Source: Bacteroidota bacterium
GTDB taxonomy: Bacteria; Bacteroidota; Ignavibacteria; UBA10030; SZUA-254
DNA length: 5,427 nt
NCBI GenBank assembly: GCA_004322375.1
Contig: SCUC01000464.1
Location: 1 to 5,427 of the forward strand
Direction: 5' to 3'
In this document: positions 4,966 through 5,427 of the stretch, piece after piece
Numbering within the stretch: position 1 is the first letter of the stretch
How the letters are laid out: the number at the start of each line of letters is the position of its first letter
Position numbers and translations under genes: made by a program
The notes under the pieces: model-generated
Seen by the model: only the letters and a program-made list of their open reading frames with translations
Told to the model about the DNA's origin: nothing
Databases searched by the model: none

Positions 4966-5234
4966 CTCTCGCCCTGCATGTTTGGTTTAATCCTAAACTC
5001 GTGCAGGGCAAGAAAATTCTCGAAGACCCGGAGTCGCATTTACCCGTTACGCGGGAGCAGCTCATTTGCGCATATCGAGATCATGAAGAATTATTGTATT
5101 TGCTGCATGATGTTGACATAGGCATGGTTTCTCTCACGTTGAGCGATTATAAACGGATGACTCAACAATTCAAAAAGGCTATGCGATTGTACAGAGCAAT
5201 GAAACGGGATTATCAGGATGGTACATCGCAATAA
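4962..5234 (+). CDS. Tail assembly chaperone, -1 frame extension (T-like domain)
   Basis: This frame is expressed as the C-terminal part of a fusion: 140 residues from the short form, then LTLALHVWFNPKL and 77 more residues, giving 230 in all. The T-like domain starts beta/hydrophobic and turns helical and charged (EQLICAYRDHEELLYLLHD, then DYKRMTQQFKKAMRLYRAMKRDY), as expected of a part that contacts the tape measure protein. Independent translation is unlikely. The only early start-like codon, GTG at 5001, lies inside the 3' arm of the stimulating hairpin with no ribosome site, and the first ATG in frame is at 5124. In lambda the equivalent products are gpG and gpGT. No tape measure gene follows directly, which is unusual. 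Confidence 0.75.
   Translation: MTLALHVWFNPKLVQGKKILEDPESHLPVTREQLICAYRDHEELLYLLHDVDIGMVSLTLSDYKRMTQQFKKAMRLYRAMKRDYQDGTSQ
4971..5009 (+). promoter_or_regulatory. Frameshift-stimulating hairpin
   Basis: GCCCTGCATG (4971-4980) pairs with CGTGCAGGGC (5000-5009) over 10 base pairs with one G-U. After a 3-base TTT bulge, GGTTTA pairs with TAAACT (6 pairs, one G-U) around an ATCC loop. The hairpin starts 8 bases after the slippery heptamer, within the 5-9 base spacing typical of -1 frameshift stimulators. Confidence 0.75.
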
Positions 5235-5289
5235 GAGCCACGCACTTATGTCTTGAGAATCTTCTATAAACGCGATTTTAAAACACCTT

Positions 5290-5388
5290 ATGTTTAACAC
5301 ACCCCTTAATCCCAATGCTGTCAGGTTAAGGAAAAAGCAGAGGAATTTAAAAATCAAGGAAGTGGTTATATATTCTAAAAAGCCATGA
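5290..5388 (+). CDS. Possible small basic peptide, 32 residues
   Basis: An ATG-initiated frame of 32 residues, strongly basic (begins MFNTPLNPNAVRLRKKQ), ending in TGA at 5386-5388. That stop overlaps the ATG at 5385 as ATGA, the usual layout of translational coupling. It spans the putative insertion-sequence end at 5313, so if that element is real the frame is a chance composite. No Shine-Dalgarno site is evident. Probably not a gene. Confidence 0.2.
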   Translation: MFNTPLNPNAVRLRKKQRNLKIKEVVIYSKKP

Positions 5389-5427
5389 TAAAAACACCAG
5401 TTATTAGAACAGATTTATGCCAAGATA
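5313..5427 (+). mobile_element. Possible left end of an IS4-family insertion sequence (partial)
   Basis: The stretch CAATGCTGTCAGGTTAAGGA (5313-5332) resembles, from memory, the terminal inverted repeats of the IS4 family, which run 'CAtGCc.ATCA..TTAAGga' (IS231, IS4). An open frame begins 72 bases inside, at 5385, a normal distance for the transposase start in these elements. The right end and target duplication lie outside the window. Between 5235 and 5312 I see only a small AAACA-CCTTA-TGTTT inverted repeat (5281-5295) and no gene. The tape measure gene expected here is missing, which would fit an insertion. Confidence 0.4.
5385..5427 (+). CDS. Partial open frame at window end, possible transposase start
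   Basis: ATG at 5385 opens a frame that continues off the window (14 complete codons, beginning MIKTPVIRTDLCQD). An in-frame TAA at 5376-5378 makes this the first available start. No Shine-Dalgarno site is placed well; AAGGA at 5356-5360 is 24 bases away. If 5313 is an IS4-family end, this is probably the transposase. It could instead be the displaced next phage gene. Too short to identify. Confidence 0.3.
   Translation, partial: MIKTPVIRTDLCQD

Noticed and set aside
5001..5234. Independent gene starting at GTG 5001
   Set aside because: The GTG is buried in the 3' arm of the frameshift hairpin with no ribosome site, and the frame is open upstream to the slippery heptamer. A frameshift extension explains it better.
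5304..5331. CCTTAA/TTAAGG inverted repeat as a regulatory operator
   Set aside because: Six-base arms around a 16-base loop are weak, and the right arm is better explained as part of the IS4-like end.

Overview
The window reads as part of the head-to-tail and tail module of a tailed, long-tailed (siphovirus- or Mu-like) prophage or phage, all on the + strand. In order it holds: a small capsid-neighbour protein (24-326), a Mu gpG-like virion morphogenesis protein (464-928), a secreted protein of unknown role with a clear signal peptide (1198-1659), a head-tail connector-like protein with an inserted beta-rich segment (1901-2644), a tail terminator/completion-like protein overlapping it by one base (2644-3099), the major tail tube protein (3288-4250), and a tail assembly chaperone (4543-4965). 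The chaperone is extended into the -1 frame (to 5234) by what looks like a textbook programmed frameshift. The tape measure gene normally expected next is not seen. The last ~115 bases instead look like the left end of an IS4-family insertion sequence, with the start of an open frame running off the window.

The best-supported mechanism is the -1 frameshift at 4956-4962. The slippery heptamer A_AAA_AAC is in the correct frame, directly before the stop codon of the short chaperone. It is followed after 8 bases by a strong hairpin (4971-5009), and the -1 frame then stays open to 5234 with no nearby ATG. This would give a 140-residue short form and a 230-residue long form, the G/GT arrangement of lambda-type tail assembly chaperones.

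The second notable property is the intergenic DNA. Five gaps of 137-292 bases (1127 bases, about 21% of the window) separate what would normally be tightly packed phage genes. Every one carries degenerate tandem repeats with a unit of exactly 7 bases, but with different unit sequences (GAAAC-type, CAATGAC/CAATAAC-type, GATATGT/GATGTGG-type, CAGGAAA-type, AGAACNA-type). In three gaps, blocks of these heptamers face each other in inverted orientation and could fold into long imperfect hairpins. The two junctions without repeats are the two where translation is coupled: the 1-base overlap at 2644 and the frameshift at 4962.

The host cannot be fixed from this window. Mostly weak Shine-Dalgarno sites, A-rich leaders and heptamer-filled gaps fit the Bacteroidota/Ignavibacteria/Chlorobi side of the tree. 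Heptanucleotide STRR repeats are also well known in filamentous cyanobacteria. The host assignment is inference at low confidence. Family names for the structural proteins rest on sequence patterns, gene order and length, not on database searches.
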